Below, in pieces: positions 32,427 to 32,581 of a stretch of DNA of 32,581 nucleotides (positions within the stretch are counted from its first letter, which is position 1; each line of letters starts with the position of its first letter). Under the pieces are notes generated by a model. That model was not told the origin of the DNA, searched no databases, and saw only the letters and a list, made by a program, of their open reading frames with translations. Position numbers and translations under genes: made by a program. Source of the DNA: an uncultured Lachnospiraceae bacterium (GTDB taxonomy: Bacteria; Bacillota; Clostridia; Lachnospirales; Lachnospiraceae); the NCBI GenBank assembly GCA_947382355.1, contig CANCYR010000036.1, positions 1 to 32,581 of the forward strand, in the 5' to 3' direction.

Positions 32427-32581
32427 GCCTGTTTGTAGAAAAATGCTGTTGGAATATGGGGAATATATGTGTTATTGTATGAATCGTATTTTTTGTTAAT
32501 GCATTGCACAAAAGAATTATAAATCCCTATAATCCCTTGGCGCATACCCTGTCTTTTCCCGAAAACATTTTCCAAAATGGC

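Noticed and set aside
32366-32575. Minus-strand 69-codon ORF at the right edge
   Set aside because: It runs through the direct and inverted repeats, has no recognisable motif, and its upstream region is cut by the window edge.

Overview
The window is about 32.6 kb of low-to-moderate GC Firmicute chromosome. The gene content (DUF4405 and flavodoxin genes, a Gx transporter, an HPr-like protein, a vanG-type locus, HicB) and strong AGGAGG-type ribosome binding sites fit a gut Lachnospiraceae (Clostridium cluster XIVa) best. That placement is inferred from gene content alone; no rRNA or tRNA gene was seen.

Left part (1-11150): the 3' end of a carboxymuconolactone decarboxylase-family gene, a DUF4405 membrane protein and a C-terminally shortened flavodoxin-type reductase, then a GNAT enzyme with a TTG start and a chemotaxis receptor with its own sigma-A promoter. 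These are followed by the glutamate synthase operon gltBD, with a clear promoter and an upstream terminator. The end of gltD abuts a fragment of a hicA toxin gene, followed by an intact hicB antitoxin gene.

Middle (11600-21200): an HPr-like protein that lacks the phosphorylatable histidine and has a structured leader; a Rad3/XPD-type helicase fused to a Cas4-like PD-(D/E)XK nuclease domain, with a 36-bp triple repeat in its linker; and a Crp/Fnr regulator 4 nt downstream. On the opposite strand lie thioredoxin, an Fe-S membrane protein, a ferredoxin and endonuclease IV. Two similar Crp/Fnr-type palindromes sit at the same distance upstream of the -10 boxes of the thioredoxin and ferredoxin promoters, which suggests a local redox regulon. 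A GH13 glycosidase and an Ala/Glu/Lys-rich 11-residue-repeat SHOCT protein follow.

Right part (21234-30928): a tightly spaced same-strand run of apbE, a NusG domain II protein, a Gx transporter and a MATE exporter leads straight into vanR and vanS. A 190-nt intergenic region then holds an 11-bp-spaced direct repeat (possible VanR site) and a very strong hairpin. Next is the overlapping vanG-vanXY-vanT block, which together would make peptidoglycan precursors ending in D-Ala-D-Ser. vanT carries a 43-bp out-of-frame tandem duplication in its interdomain linker.

Right end (30930-32581): accessory DNA. It has a frameshifted, recombinase-like gene remnant, a two-gene unit of a GNAT-like protein and a 60-residue protein closed by a strong terminator, and then a 12-bp inverted repeat overlapping three roughly 20-bp direct repeats.

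No CRISPR array, intact insertion sequence or intact integrase was found. The best candidates for something new are the twin Crp/Fnr promoters, the flavinylation-MATE-vanRS run, the GNAT plus small-protein pair and the repeat cluster at the right edge.
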